The notes under the pieces were generated by a model. It saw nothing but the letters and a program-made list of their open reading frames with translations, searched no databases and was not told the DNA's origin. The position numbers and the translations under genes are program-made. This document shows, piece after piece, positions 9,585-18,852 of a DNA stretch of 64,000 bases (position 1 is its first letter; the number at the start of each line of letters is the position of its first letter). This DNA is from an uncultured Lachnospiraceae bacterium (GTDB taxonomy: Bacteria; Bacillota; Clostridia; Lachnospirales; Lachnospiraceae), in the NCBI GenBank assembly GCA_910578825.1, contig CAJTSB010000008.1, positions 10,571 to 74,570 of the forward strand, read 5' to 3'.

Positions 9585-10154
9585 GTTGAGCGTAGAGGCA
9601 GATTTCTTTAAGTCCTGAATCTTCACGGATTCCCCATTCGCACTATATAGTTCTGCCAGCAGGGACCAGGTGGCTTTGATGTCGCTGCCGATGGACACGG
9701 CGAAAGCGAGTACACAGATGGCTTCCTGTGTGTGGGAAAGTTCATGAAGACGTTTTCCCCAGGTGTTTAAAGTGCGTACCAAAAGTGTGAAGTTCTGATC
9801 ATATTGTGTCAGAAGAGGCAGGTTGGCAGCGCCGTATTTTATCTTCAAATCCGTGTTGCTAAGACCCGTGAGGTTGAGTATTTTTTTCTCTTTCAGGGTG
9901 AGAATTTGTTCCTCGCATTCTTTCAGGAGGTTGTCTTCAAACAGGGCAAAGGGCAGGGATATGCCGGAGAAATCCACATAATCTAACTGGGAAATATCCT
10001 GTTTGCGTGTCAGATTGGCGTCGTTTTCCCGTTTCCAGAAACTTTCGCCTGCTTTTTGATTTTTAAGATTAGCCTTGAAACGTTTGTAGGAAACGACTAC
10101 AATAAAAATAAGTGTCCATCCGAGGAACACATAATAAAATGTATGAAATCGCAT
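9534..10154 (-). CDS. Membrane-anchored protein of unknown function
   Basis: 206 residues. The ATG at 10154 (MRFHTFYYVFLGW) is preferred to the one at 10175 because an AAAGGA site sits about 10 bases upstream of it. One N-terminal transmembrane segment (about 3-24) is followed by a soluble, largely helical domain with ISLPFALFEDNLL and LLTQYDQNFTLLVRTL stretches and no catalytic motif I recognise. The helical C-terminal half (EAICVLAFAVSIGSD, SLLAELY) resembles TPR-type packing, but this is a guess. Its 3' end overlaps the convergent exonuclease gene by 51 bases. I do not recognise a family. Confidence 0.7.
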   Translation of the reverse strand: MRFHTFYYVFLGWTLIFIVVVSYKRFKANLKNQKAGESFWKRENDANLTRKQDISQLDYVDFSGISLPFALFEDNLLKECEEQILTLKEKKILNLTGLSNTDLKIKYGAANLPLLTQYDQNFTLLVRTLNTWGKRLHELSHTQEAICVLAFAVSIGSDIKATWSLLAELYSANGESVKIQDLKKSASTLNSLMREPILAMLDGYLS

Positions 10155-10238
10155 GATAGAATTCCTTTCTGGCATATTTAAATCGGAACCGGATACCGGG
10201 AGGGCATCGGATAATATTATAAAATGGAGGTGAAATCT

Positions 10239-10346
10239 ATGTTGAACTTTAATAATCCTAAAACAAAGAAAATCTTTGCGGCAGTCATTGCGCTGATTTT
10301 AGTTGCATCTATGGTTATCTCTGTGTTAGTCTCTGCATTTGTATAA
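10239..10346 (+). CDS. 35-residue single-pass membrane microprotein
   Basis: A short reading frame with a GGAGG site at 10226-10230, 8 bases before the ATG, and a TAA at 10344-10346. The product has a basic start (MLNFNNPKTKKIF) and one transmembrane segment (AAVIALILVASMVISVLV), ending in SAFV. Charge and layout recall small single-pass proteins such as Prli42, the stressosome anchor of Listeria, but sequence identity to it cannot be claimed. It lies alone between a divergent membrane protein gene and the VanW gene. Confidence 0.6.
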   Translation: MLNFNNPKTKKIFAAVIALILVASMVISVLVSAFV

Positions 10347-10529
10347 GGCAACGTGCAAAAACAGGGGCTTATACCTGTATTAGATTCACCTGCGCCTGTT
10401 CATAATATACAGAAAGAGACGCGTTGTGTCAATGAAATTCGTGCTTTGTGTATCTTGAAAAATTGTATTTTTGTGTTAGAATTATGGAAGGTAAAGTGTA
10501 AACAAAGCAGCATAGCAGGAGAATATTTT

Positions 10530-12155
10530 ATGAAGAAGTGGAGAAAATACCTGTCCATAGCAGGAGCCTTTCTGGTTCTGGCAGTGGCAGCAATTGTTAT
10601 GATTCCGGTAAACGCAGAAACTGATGAGAAATCAACGATTCCACAGCGCGTATATTTTGGGGATATTGCCGTGGGAGGAATGACGCAGGAAGAGGCGACG
10701 GCAGCCGTGGAAGAATATCTGAACGGGCTGCAGAGTAAGACCCTGACGCTCAGAGCAGGGAAGAACAGCGTGGACGTATCTCTTTCGAAAATTGGCGTCT
10801 CATGGGGAAATCCCGAAATTGCGGAAGAGGCGGCAGGGCTCGGCAAGAGCGGCAATCTGATTGTCCGTTATAAGGCGATGAAGGATTTGGAAAATGAAGA
10901 CAAGGTGTATGAGCTTGCATATAAAGTGGACAGCCAGAAAATCAGCCAGATGCTGGAGGAGAATGCGCAGACGCTTAATACGGAGGCTAAGGACGGAAGT
11001 CTTACCAGGGAAAACGGAAGTTTTGCGGTTGTTCCCGGCAGCCAGGGCGTGAGCGTGAATGTTGAGGAATCCACGAAGATTCTGGAAGAGTATTTTTCCA
11101 GAGAATGGAAGGGCGAGGAGGCATCGATAGAGATTGCAGCCGATGTGGTTGAGCCCAGAGGTTCCGAGGAGGAGCTTGGCAAGGTGAAGGATTTGCTGGG
11201 CGGTTTCCATACTTCTTATGGAACTTCCAGTGCGGGACGTGCCCAAAATGTACAGAATGGAGCATCTAAAATTAATGGTTCTGTGATTTATCCGGGCGAT
11301 ACGTTTTCCGTATACGAGGCAGTGAGCCCGTTTGACGCGGAAAATGGATATGCGCTTGCCGGCTCGTATGAGAATGGAACTACCGTAGATACATATGGCG
11401 GAGGAATCTGTCAGGTATCAACGACATTGTATAATGCGGTGATCCGTGCAGAGCTTGAGATTGAAGAGCGTTTTAACCACTCAATGATTGTCAGTTATGT
11501 GGATCCTTCGGCAGATGCGGCGATTGCGGGAACATATAAGGATTTGAAATTTAAGAATAATACGGATGCGCCGCTTTACATTGAGGGATATACAAAGGAT
11601 ATGGTGATTTACTTCAATGTCTATGGACAGGAAACCAGACCGGCAGACCGGGAGGTAATCTTTGAGAGTGAGACGTTGAGCACATCAGATCCCGGCGTAG
11701 TATATCAGGCGTCTGGAGATCCCATCGGTTATATCAGTCAGAAACAGTCCTCTCATGTGGGATATACGGCGCAGTTGTGGAAGATCGTCAAGGTCGGAGG
11801 CGTAGAGGAGAGCCGCGAGGTATTTAATAAGAGTACCTATAAAGCATCACCCAAAATTATCATCGTAGGAACCGGTTCTGCAAACCCGGAGGCCTCGGCA
11901 GCTATGAATGCAGCAGTGGGAAGCCAGGATCAGGGAACCATTGAGGCGGCAGCGGCGCAGTGGAACGACGCGGCGTTGGCAGCGCAGCAGGCGGCACAGC
12001 AGGCAGCAGAACAACAGCAGCAACAGCAGCAGGAGAATGAGAATAAGAAAGACAAAGATAAAGACAAACCCAAAAAAGATGATGACGACGATGATGATGG
12101 GGAAAATGAAGACAAAGACAAAAATGATGATGCAGAAAAGAACGGCGATGAATAG
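10530..12155 (+). CDS. Secreted VanW family protein
   Basis: 541 residues. The ATG at 10530 follows AGGAG at 10517-10521 and opens a signal peptide or membrane anchor (MKKWRKYLSIAGAFLVLAVA); the longer upstream frame from GTG 10353 has no such support. Residues about 45-215 hold a peptidoglycan-binding-4-like region (VGGMTQEEATAAVEEYL). The VanW domain follows (about 225-385; GDTFSVYEAVSPF, YGGGICQVSTTLYNA, RFNHS). The C-terminus is low complexity: Ala/Gln-rich, then Lys/Asp-rich with a run of Asp. VanW-type proteins are cell-envelope proteins of unclear biochemical role, and a resistance function is not implied. It is followed by a terminator. Confidence 0.85.
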   Translation: MKKWRKYLSIAGAFLVLAVAAIVMIPVNAETDEKSTIPQRVYFGDIAVGGMTQEEATAAVEEYLNGLQSKTLTLRAGKNSVDVSLSKIGVSWGNPEIAEEAAGLGKSGNLIVRYKAMKDLENEDKVYELAYKVDSQKISQMLEENAQTLNTEAKDGSLTRENGSFAVVPGSQGVSVNVEESTKILEEYFSREWKGEEASIEIAADVVEPRGSEEELGKVKDLLGGFHTSYGTSSAGRAQNVQNGASKINGSVIYPGDTFSVYEAVSPFDAENGYALAGSYENGTTVDTYGGGICQVSTTLYNAVIRAELEIEERFNHSMIVSYVDPSADAAIAGTYKDLKFKNNTDAPLYIEGYTKDMVIYFNVYGQETRPADREVIFESETLSTSDPGVVYQASGDPIGYISQKQSSHVGYTAQLWKIVKVGGVEESREVFNKSTYKASPKIIIVGTGSANPEASAAMNAAVGSQDQGTIEAAAAQWNDAALAAQQAAQQAAEQQQQQQQENENKKDKDKDKPKKDDDDDDDGENEDKDKNDDAEKNGDE

Positions 12156-12170
12156 CAATCGGATATATGT

Positions 12171-12205
12171 AAGGCTGTTTCAATAAATGAAACAGCCTTA
12201 ACTTT
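12171..12205 (+). terminator. Rho-independent terminator after the VanW gene
   Basis: An 11-bp perfect stem (AAGGCTGTTTC / GAAACAGCCTT) with a 7-base loop is followed by AACTTTTA. It separates the VanW gene from the 12.2-18.8 kb run. Confidence 0.8.
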
Positions 12206-12238
12206 TATGTACACACGTGCAGGAGGAGAATTAGGCAG

Positions 12239-13225
12239 ATGAAGGTGGGAAAAATACCGGAAAGCGTGTTGAAACGCTCTGTATTTAAACAAATACACAC
12301 GAAACGCGAAGAGGTTCTTCTGGGAGCCGGAGTGGGGGAGGACTGCGCTGCGATTAAGCTTGCAGATGATGAAATGTTTGTCCTTTCCACAGATCCCATT
12401 ACCGGAACGGCAGCGGATATCGGGCATCTTGCCATCCATGTCACAATGAATGATTTAGCCAGCGCAGGGGCAAAACCAATCGGAGTCATGTTGACAATCC
12501 TCCTTCCGGAATGTGCGCAGGAAGCAGATTTAAAGAAAATGATGGGGCAGATGGAGCAGGTCTGCAATGAGTTAAACGTACAGATTATGGGTGGTCATAC
12601 CGAGGTTACGAAAGTAGTCAACCAGCCGTTAATCAGTGTCTGCGGAGTTGGAAAAGCAAAAGTTGGAAAGCTGGTAAGTACCGCGGGGGCGAACCCCGGA
12701 GACGATATTTTGGCGAGCAAATGGATTGGCCTTGAGGGGACATCCATTATTGCCAAAGAGAAAGAGGCGGAATTATTGCAGCGGTACTCTATGGAACTTG
12801 TTCGCACAGCGCAGGGATTTGACCGCTATCTGTCCGTTTTACCGGAGGCGGAAGTCGCCGTGTTGTCCGGCGTGAGCGCGATGCACGATGTGACGGAGGG
12901 CGGGATTTTCGGCGCGCTCTGGGAGATGGCGGAGAGCTCTGGCGTTGGACTCGAAATTGACTTGAGGAAAATACCGTTAAAGCAGGAGACGATTGAAGTA
13001 TGCGAGTTCTTCCATATCAATCCATACGAGCTGATTTCCAGCGGATGTATGCTGATGGCGTCACCGAATGGAAATACACTGGTACGTGAGCTGGAAAAGG
13101 CGGGCGTCCATGCCGTTGTAATCGGCAAGGCAACCACGGGCAATGACCGCGTACTGCTAAATGAAGAGGAACGGCGTTTTCTCGAACCACCAAAACCGGA
13201 TGAATTATACAAAGTTATCAAGTAG
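12239..13225 (+). CDS. AIR synthase superfamily protein (HypE/ThiL-like)
   Basis: 328 residues with the PurM-type two-domain ATP fold: GAGVGEDCAAIKL near residue 30 (glycine-rich and acidic metal/ATP site), STDPITG, NDLASAGAKPIG, GGHTEV, and ISSGCML in the C-terminal half. Relatives include HypE (hydrogenase maturation), ThiL and PurM. It lacks the C-terminal Cys tail of true HypE, and no hyp genes are nearby, so the substrate is unknown. An AGGAGGA site about 11 bases upstream supports the ATG. It is the first gene of a tightly packed run with an Lrp regulator and an aminotransferase, which hints at a role in small-molecule metabolism. Confidence 0.75.
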   Translation: MKVGKIPESVLKRSVFKQIHTKREEVLLGAGVGEDCAAIKLADDEMFVLSTDPITGTAADIGHLAIHVTMNDLASAGAKPIGVMLTILLPECAQEADLKKMMGQMEQVCNELNVQIMGGHTEVTKVVNQPLISVCGVGKAKVGKLVSTAGANPGDDILASKWIGLEGTSIIAKEKEAELLQRYSMELVRTAQGFDRYLSVLPEAEVAVLSGVSAMHDVTEGGIFGALWEMAESSGVGLEIDLRKIPLKQETIEVCEFFHINPYELISSGCMLMASPNGNTLVRELEKAGVHAVVIGKATTGNDRVLLNEEERRFLEPPKPDELYKVIK

Positions 13226-13244
13226 CAAACGGAGGATATAAATT

Positions 13245-13733
13245 ATGGAAATCAGAGAGAAAATATTGAACTACATAGAGACGAACAGCCGTGTGGATTT
13301 AAAAGATCTCGCCGTTATGCTTGGCGTAGAAGAGACGACGGTGGCAAATGAGATGGCGGCTATGGAAGAAGAGCGGATTATCTGCGGTTATCATACGCTG
13401 ATTGACTGGGAAAAAACAAGCATTGAGAAGGTCAATGCCCTGATTGAAGTGCGCGTTACCCCGCAGCGTGGCAGGGGATTTGACAGCGTGGCAGAGCGGG
13501 TATATAACTATCCGGAAGTCAATGCCGTGTATTTGATATCCGGCGGGTATGATTTGCTGGTGACGCTGGAAGGCAAGACCCTGCGCGAGGTTGCACAGTT
13601 CGTATCGGATAAACTTTCTACGCTGGATTCTGTACTGAGCACCAAGACAAATTTTATTCTCAAAAAATACAAAGACCACGGTACTGTCATTGCAAAACCG
13701 CAAGAAGATGAAAGGATGTTGGTGAGCTTATGA
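13245..13733 (+). CDS. Lrp/AsnC family transcriptional regulator
   Basis: 162 residues. An N-terminal winged helix-turn-helix (about 1-55; ILNYIETNSRVDLKDLAVML, EETTVANEMAAME) is joined to a C-terminal RAM ligand-binding domain (about 65-145; NALIEVRVTP, VYLISGGYDLLVTLEG). Proteins of this family sense amino acids and bind DNA as higher oligomers. The stop codon overlaps the ATG of the aminotransferase (ATGA at 13730-13733), so the two are translationally coupled. This is a common pairing in Firmicutes and suggests that it senses a substrate or product of that enzyme. Confidence 0.9.
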   Translation: MEIREKILNYIETNSRVDLKDLAVMLGVEETTVANEMAAMEEERIICGYHTLIDWEKTSIEKVNALIEVRVTPQRGRGFDSVAERVYNYPEVNAVYLISGGYDLLVTLEGKTLREVAQFVSDKLSTLDSVLSTKTNFILKKYKDHGTVIAKPQEDERMLVSL

Positions 13734-14890
13734 GGAACCCACTGTCAGAACGCATTGTAGAGATTCCCTTTTCCGGCATTCGTAAATTTTTTGACATCGC
13801 GGCTGAGATGAAGGATGTGATTTCATTGGGGGTGGGCGAACCGGATTTTGATACGCCCTGGCATATCCGTGATGAGGGAATTTATTCTCTGGAGAAGGGA
13901 AGGACGGCTTACACGTCCAATGCGGGATTAAAAGAATTAAAAATAGAGATTTCCAGATATCTGGAGCGCAGGTTTCATGTATCTTATGATTACGATAAGG
14001 AAATGATGATTACTGTGGGAGGCAGCGAGGCCATTGATATAGCGATGCGTGCAATGATCGATGCAGGCGACGAAGTCCTGATTCCCCAGCCGAGTTATGT
14101 GTCATATGAGCCGTGTGCGGTTCTGGCAGGCGCAACGCCCGTAATCATCAATCTGAAAGAGGAAAATGATTTCCGTCTGACGGCAGAGGAACTTGAGCAG
14201 GCGATTACGCCCAAAACAAAAATTCTCGTGCTGCCGTTTCCCAACAATCCTACCGGAGCTATTATGGAACGGAAGGATTTGGAGGCTATTGCCAGAATTG
14301 TGATAGAGCACGATTTGTTTGTGATTAGCGATGAAATCTATGCGGAGCTCACATATCTGGATGAGCATGTGACGATTGCCTCCTTGCCTGGAATGCGGGA
14401 GCGTACGGTGTTAATCAATGGTTTTTCCAAAGCTTATTCCATGACTGGATGGCGGCTTGGTTATGCCTGCGCGCCTAAGGAGATTCTTGAACAGATGTTG
14501 AAAATCCATCAGTATGCCATTATGTGCGCGCCGACAACCAGCCAGTATGCGGCGGTTGAGGCGGTGCGCAATGGTGACGCGGATGTGAGCCAGATGCGTG
14601 AGGAGTACAATGGCAGGCGGCGGTATCTTGTAAAACGGCTGCGGGAAATGGGGATGCCCTGTTTTGAGCCTTACGGGGCTTTTTATGCATTTCCCTGTGT
14701 CCGGCAGTTTGGCATGAGTTCCGATGAGTTTGCAACCAGGATGCTTCAGGAGGAGAAAGTAGTCGTTGTGCCAGGGACGGCGTTCGGGGCGTGCGGGGAA
14801 GGATTTCTGCGGATTTCCTATGCGTATTCTCTGAGCAAGTTAAAAGAAGCGTTAGACAGGATGGAGCATTTTATTGACAAGATAAATTAA
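13730..14890 (+). CDS. PLP-dependent class I/II aminotransferase (PatA/AspC-like)
   Basis: 386 residues, fold type I. Visible landmarks are LGVGEPDFDTP near residue 35, SEAIDIAMRA, PFPNNPTGA with the Asn that contacts PLP, ISDEIYAEL with the conserved Asp, NGFSKAYSMTGWRLGY with the Schiff-base Lys, and the carboxylate-binding Arg in FLRISYAYS. It moves amino groups between an amino acid and a 2-oxo acid; aspartate- or aromatic-type specificity cannot be fixed from sequence. It overlaps the Lrp-type regulator by 4 bases. Confidence 0.9.
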   Translation: MRNPLSERIVEIPFSGIRKFFDIAAEMKDVISLGVGEPDFDTPWHIRDEGIYSLEKGRTAYTSNAGLKELKIEISRYLERRFHVSYDYDKEMMITVGGSEAIDIAMRAMIDAGDEVLIPQPSYVSYEPCAVLAGATPVIINLKEENDFRLTAEELEQAITPKTKILVLPFPNNPTGAIMERKDLEAIARIVIEHDLFVISDEIYAELTYLDEHVTIASLPGMRERTVLINGFSKAYSMTGWRLGYACAPKEILEQMLKIHQYAIMCAPTTSQYAAVEAVRNGDADVSQMREEYNGRRRYLVKRLREMGMPCFEPYGAFYAFPCVRQFGMSSDEFATRMLQEEKVVVVPGTAFGACGEGFLRISYAYSLSKLKEALDRMEHFIDKIN

Positions 14891-14955
14891 TGGGCAGTTT
14901 CATGAGACGGATGAAAGGTGTTTCTGTTTAGCAGGAACAGGAGAGGAAAAAGCGG

Positions 14956-15459
14956 ATGGCTAAGTTAAATATCGTGCTTTTTGAGCCGGAAATTCCGGCA
15001 AATACAGGAAATATTGGACGAACCTGCGTTGCTACCGGAACAAAGCTTCATCTGATTGAGCCGTTGGGTTTTCAGTTAAATGAGAAGGCAATTCGTCGCG
15101 CCGGAATGGATTACTGGCACGATCTGGATGTGACGCGTTACATTAACTGGAGGGATTTTCTTTCGAAAAATCCCGGGGCAAAGGTCTACATGGCGACGAC
15201 GAAGGCGCGTCAGGTCTATACAGAGGTGAATTATGAACCGGACTGTTATCTGATGTTCGGGAAAGAAAGCGGCGGAATCCCGGAAGAGATTTTAAAGGAA
15301 AGTCCGGACTGTTGCGTGCGGATTCCGATGATAGGGGAGACGCGTTCTTTGAATCTGTCAAATTCTGTTGCCATCTTGTTATATGAGGCATTGCGCCAGA
15401 ATCAGTTTGAGCATATGAAACTGGAGGGTGCGCTGCATCGGTTAAGCTGGGAGGAATAA
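14956..15459 (+). CDS. trmL: tRNA (cytidine(34)-2'-O)-methyltransferase
   Basis: 167 residues of SpoU-type SPOUT methyltransferase. The family motifs are present: EPEIPANTGNIGRTC (motif 1), FGKESGGIP (motif 2) and RIPMIGETRSLNLSNSVAI (motif 3, forming the knotted SAM site). It methylates the wobble nucleotide ribose of certain leucine tRNAs. Six bases separate it from ecfA1, so it is likely in the same transcript as the ECF genes and truA. Confidence 0.92.
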   Translation: MAKLNIVLFEPEIPANTGNIGRTCVATGTKLHLIEPLGFQLNEKAIRRAGMDYWHDLDVTRYINWRDFLSKNPGAKVYMATTKARQVYTEVNYEPDCYLMFGKESGGIPEEILKESPDCCVRIPMIGETRSLNLSNSVAILLYEALRQNQFEHMKLEGALHRLSWEE

Positions 15460-15465
15460 CGATCC

Positions 15466-16317
15466 ATGAATTTTATTGAAGCAAGAAAACTGGTACACGA
15501 ATTTATCAGACGGGATGAAGACGATAACGTAGAGAGTATTCTGGTTGCGTTGGATGGAGTGGATCTCGATGTGAGACAGGGCGAGTTTGTGGCGGTTCTG
15601 GGACACAATGGTTCTGGAAAATCTACGCTTGCCAGACACCTGAATGTGTTGCTCACGCCGGGCAGCGGAACCTTGTGGGTAGATGGTAAAGATGTGCAGG
15701 ATGCGGATAATCTCTGGGATATCCGCCAGAATACCGGAATGGTATTTCAGAATCCGGATAACCAGATTATCGCAAGCGTGGTAGAGGAGGACGTCGCGTT
15801 CGGACCGGAAAATATCGGCGTGCCCACGCAGGAAATCTGGAAACGTGTAGAGAAGAGCCTGAAATCTGTGGGTATGATACAGTATCGGGAGCATTCCCCC
15901 AACAGGCTTAGCGGCGGTCAGAAACAGCGGATTGCCATTGCCGGGGTGATGGCGATGGAGCCGAAATGTATTGTGTTGGACGAGCCGACGGCGATGCTCG
16001 ACCCCAATGGACGAAAAGAAGTGCTGGATGCGGTGGAGCAGTTGAACCGGGAGAAAGGCGTGACGGTGATTCTGATTACGCATTACATGGAGGAAGTTAC
16101 CCGGGCTGATCGGATTTACGTGATGGACAATGGAAAAGTGGTTATGCAGGGGACGCCGCGTGCTGTTTTTTCACAGGTAGATACGTTGAAATCTTATCGT
16201 CTGGATGTGCCTCAGATTACGCTTTTGGCATATGAACTTAAGAAAGCAGGTCTGCCGGTTCCGGATGGAATACTGAACCGGCAGGAATTGGTGGAGGCGT
16301 TATGTCGATTATATTAG
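15466..16317 (+). CDS. ecfA1: ECF transporter ATPase component A1
   Basis: 283 residues of ABC ATPase: Walker A GHNGSGKSTL near residue 46, Q-loop QNPDNQI, signature LSGGQKQRIAIAG, Walker B CIVLDEPTAMLDP, and switch His in ITHYMEEV. Together with EcfA2 and EcfT it forms the shared energy module that powers vitamin- and metal-specific S-components. The 3' end overlaps ecfA2 by 16 bases. Confidence 0.95.
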   Translation: MNFIEARKLVHEFIRRDEDDNVESILVALDGVDLDVRQGEFVAVLGHNGSGKSTLARHLNVLLTPGSGTLWVDGKDVQDADNLWDIRQNTGMVFQNPDNQIIASVVEEDVAFGPENIGVPTQEIWKRVEKSLKSVGMIQYREHSPNRLSGGQKQRIAIAGVMAMEPKCIVLDEPTAMLDPNGRKEVLDAVEQLNREKGVTVILITHYMEEVTRADRIYVMDNGKVVMQGTPRAVFSQVDTLKSYRLDVPQITLLAYELKKAGLPVPDGILNRQELVEALCRLY

Positions 16318-17165
16318 ATAAAGTCAATTATATTTACAGTGAGAAAACAGCATATGAAATCCATGCGCTGAAAGATATCAATCTGAAAATCGACGATGGA
16401 GAATTTATCGGCGTGATTGGGCATACCGGTTCTGGGAAATCTACGCTTATTCAACACTTAAACGGATTGATGAAGGCGAGTTCCGGCGGGATTTATTATA
16501 ATGGGCAGGATATTTATGATGCCGATTATGATAAAAAGGATTTGCGCAGGAAGGTAGGGTTGGTTTTTCAGTATCCGGAGCATCAGTTGTTTGAAACTAC
16601 GGTGTTTGCGGATGTGTGTTTTGGACCGAAGAACTGCGGACTCTCCCGCAAGGAATCGGAATTAAAGGCATTTACCGCATTGCGCAGTGTAGGGCTTCCC
16701 GAGGATTATTGGTATCGTTCTCCATTCGAACTGAGCGGAGGTCAGAAACGGCGGGCGGCGATTGCCGGTGTTCTTGCCATGGAACCGGAAGTGCTGGTGT
16801 TGGACGAACCTACGGCGGGGCTTGACCCGAAGGGACGGGATGAAATCCTGGATCAGGTTGCAAGCCTGCACAGGGAGCGGAAGATGACGATTATCCTTGT
16901 GTCACACAGTATGGAAGATGTGGCAAAATATGTCGGACGTCTCATTGTAATGAATCACGGCAGCGTGTTGTATGACGGTATGCCGAAGGAAGTATTTGCA
17001 CATTACCGGGAACTGGAAGAAGTCGGGCTTGCCGCTCCGCAGGTGACATACCTTATGCATGAGCTCAGAAAGCGAGGCATCCCCGCAAATGGCGTTGCCA
17101 CTACGCTTGAGGAGGCGAAACAGTCCATTTTGCAGGCTTTTGCAGAGAAAAATAACAGGAAGTAA
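16302..17165 (+). CDS. ecfA2: ECF transporter ATPase component A2
   Basis: 287 residues: Walker A GHTGSGKSTL, Q-loop QYPEHQLFE (the EcfA2-type variant), signature LSGGQKRRAAIAG, Walker B VLVLDEPTAGLDP, and switch VSHSMEDV. It pairs with EcfA1 as a heterodimer that drives EcfT. It starts inside the end of ecfA1 and is followed 13 bases later by ecfT. Confidence 0.95.
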   Translation: MSIILDKVNYIYSEKTAYEIHALKDINLKIDDGEFIGVIGHTGSGKSTLIQHLNGLMKASSGGIYYNGQDIYDADYDKKDLRRKVGLVFQYPEHQLFETTVFADVCFGPKNCGLSRKESELKAFTALRSVGLPEDYWYRSPFELSGGQKRRAAIAGVLAMEPEVLVLDEPTAGLDPKGRDEILDQVASLHRERKMTIILVSHSMEDVAKYVGRLIVMNHGSVLYDGMPKEVFAHYRELEEVGLAAPQVTYLMHELRKRGIPANGVATTLEEAKQSILQAFAEKNNRK

Positions 17166-17178
17166 AGTAGGGAACGAT

Positions 17179-17979
17179 ATGTTGAGAGATATTACGATTG
17201 GACAATATTATCCGGGGGATTCCGTGATACATAAACTGGATCCCAGAACGAAACTGATGGCGACGCTTATTTACATTCTGTCACTTTTTGTATTTCGAAA
17301 TGTGGCTGGATTTGCAGCGGTGACATTTGCTTTGGTTTTCATCATTGTGCTGTCTCAAGTTCCATTCGGCTTTATGGTAAAAGGACTGAAAGCAATCGTA
17401 ATTATCCTGATTATCACAGCGTTATTTAACCTGTTTCTGACTCCGGGGGATGCGCTCGTGACGTTTTGGAAACTGAAGATTACGAGAGAAGGATTGAAAA
17501 ATACCGCTTTTATGACCGTTCGTCTGATTTACCTGGTTCTGGGCAGTTCCATTTTAACGCTTACGACTACGCCGAATCAGCTCACCGATGGTATGGAGAA
17601 AGCGTTAAGACCGTTTAATAAAATTCATGTGCCGGTGCATGAGATTGCCATGATGATGTCGATTGCATTGCGGTTCATTCCTATCCTGATTGAGGAGACG
17701 GACAAAATCATGAAGGCACAGCTGGCCAGGGGAGCGGACTTTGAAAGCGGAAATATCGTGAAAAAGGCGAAAGCCATGGTACCGCTTTTGGTACCGCTGT
17801 TTATCTCTGCATTCCGTCGTGCCAATGATTTGGCGCTGGCAATGGAGGCACGCTGCTATCACGGCGGAGAGGGCAGAACAAAGATGAAACCTTTAAAGTA
17901 TCGTGGGGTGGACGGAGTTGCGTACCTGGTGATATTTGGCTATTTTATAGCGGTAATTTCGCTGCGTATCTGGATGTAA
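17179..17979 (+). CDS. ecfT: ECF transporter transmembrane component T
   Basis: 266 residues from the ATG at 17179; the upstream open frame lies inside ecfA2. Several hydrophobic segments are followed by the cytoplasmic coupling helices with the paired Ala-Arg motifs (AQLARGADFESG and AMEARCYHGG) that touch the two ATPases. It is the membrane scaffold that exchanges substrate-binding S-components. No S-component gene is adjacent, as expected for a shared (group II) ECF module. Confidence 0.93.
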   Translation: MLRDITIGQYYPGDSVIHKLDPRTKLMATLIYILSLFVFRNVAGFAAVTFALVFIIVLSQVPFGFMVKGLKAIVIILIITALFNLFLTPGDALVTFWKLKITREGLKNTAFMTVRLIYLVLGSSILTLTTTPNQLTDGMEKALRPFNKIHVPVHEIAMMMSIALRFIPILIEETDKIMKAQLARGADFESGNIVKKAKAMVPLLVPLFISAFRRANDLALAMEARCYHGGEGRTKMKPLKYRGVDGVAYLVIFGYFIAVISLRIWM

Positions 17980-18054
17980 GACAGCGAACGATGGTGCGTG
18001 TTCGGATATGATTTTAGCATATGGAGTCCAAATTTAGAACGTGGAGGGCATAAC

Positions 18055-18825
18055 GTGGAGCGTATGGATGAAAATACAGCGAAACGAAAGAGAATCAAAC
18101 TGGTTGTGGCATACGACGGAACAGATTACTGTGGCTGGCAGGTACAGCCCAGCGGAATCACCATAGAGGAAATGCTGAACCGGGAGTTATCAGATCTTCT
18201 GGGAGAAGAGATCCGGGTGATTGGCGCCAGCCGTACGGATTCGGGCGTGCATTCCCTTGGAAATGTGGCGGTGTTTGACACCGCCACTCGTATTCCGGCG
18301 GAGAAAATCTGTTATGCGCTGAATCAAAGGCTGCCGGAAGATATCGTAGTGCAAAGCTCCTGTGAGGTACCGTCAGATTTCCATCCAAGGCGGTGTTACA
18401 GTGAGAAGACATATGAATACCGGATTCTGAACCGCAGACTTCCCATGCCCACGCTGCGCAGATACACGTATTTTTATTACCGGCCGCTGCAGGTGGAGAA
18501 GATGCAGCAGGCTTTGGATTACCTGGTCGGGGAGCATGATTTTAAAAGTTTCTGTTCAGTAAAAACTGCCGTGGAAGATACGGTACGCACCATTCTCTCC
18601 GGGAAAGTGGAACGTACGCTGGAAGATGTAGTGATTATCCGTATTACCGGAACCGGTTTTTTATATAATATGGTGCGGATTATTGCAGGGACGTTGATTT
18701 CTGTGGGAATTGGAGAACTGGAGCCCGAGGATATGATACAGATTCTGGAAAAGAGGAAACGCAGCGAGGCGGGACCGACGGCGCCGCCGCAGGGATTGAC
18801 GATGATGGGGATTTTTTATCCGTAG
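18055..18825 (+). CDS. truA: tRNA pseudouridine(38-40) synthase
   Basis: 256 residues. The GTG at 18055 lies 7 bases after GGAGG (18043-18047) and is favoured over the ATG at 18064, which is too far from it. The catalytic Asp is in GASRTDSGVHS, and VAYDGTDYCGWQ marks the N-terminal domain. It isomerises uridines 38-40 in the tRNA anticodon arm. In many Firmicutes truA is followed directly by rplM; here a 702-bp palindromic element starts at the very next base after the TAG stop. Confidence 0.94.
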   Translation: MERMDENTAKRKRIKLVVAYDGTDYCGWQVQPSGITIEEMLNRELSDLLGEEIRVIGASRTDSGVHSLGNVAVFDTATRIPAEKICYALNQRLPEDIVVQSSCEVPSDFHPRRCYSEKTYEYRILNRRLPMPTLRRYTYFYYRPLQVEKMQQALDYLVGEHDFKSFCSVKTAVEDTVRTILSGKVERTLEDVVIIRITGTGFLYNMVRIIAGTLISVGIGELEPEDMIQILEKRKRSEAGPTAPPQGLTMMGIFYP

Positions 18826-18852
18826 TGTAACAATTCAGGCTATTTTGTTACA
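18826..18852. repeat. Left terminal inverted repeat of the palindromic element
   Basis: A 27-bp end starting TGTAACAATTCAGG, the exact reverse complement of 19501-19527. It directly abuts the truA stop codon. Confidence 0.9.
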
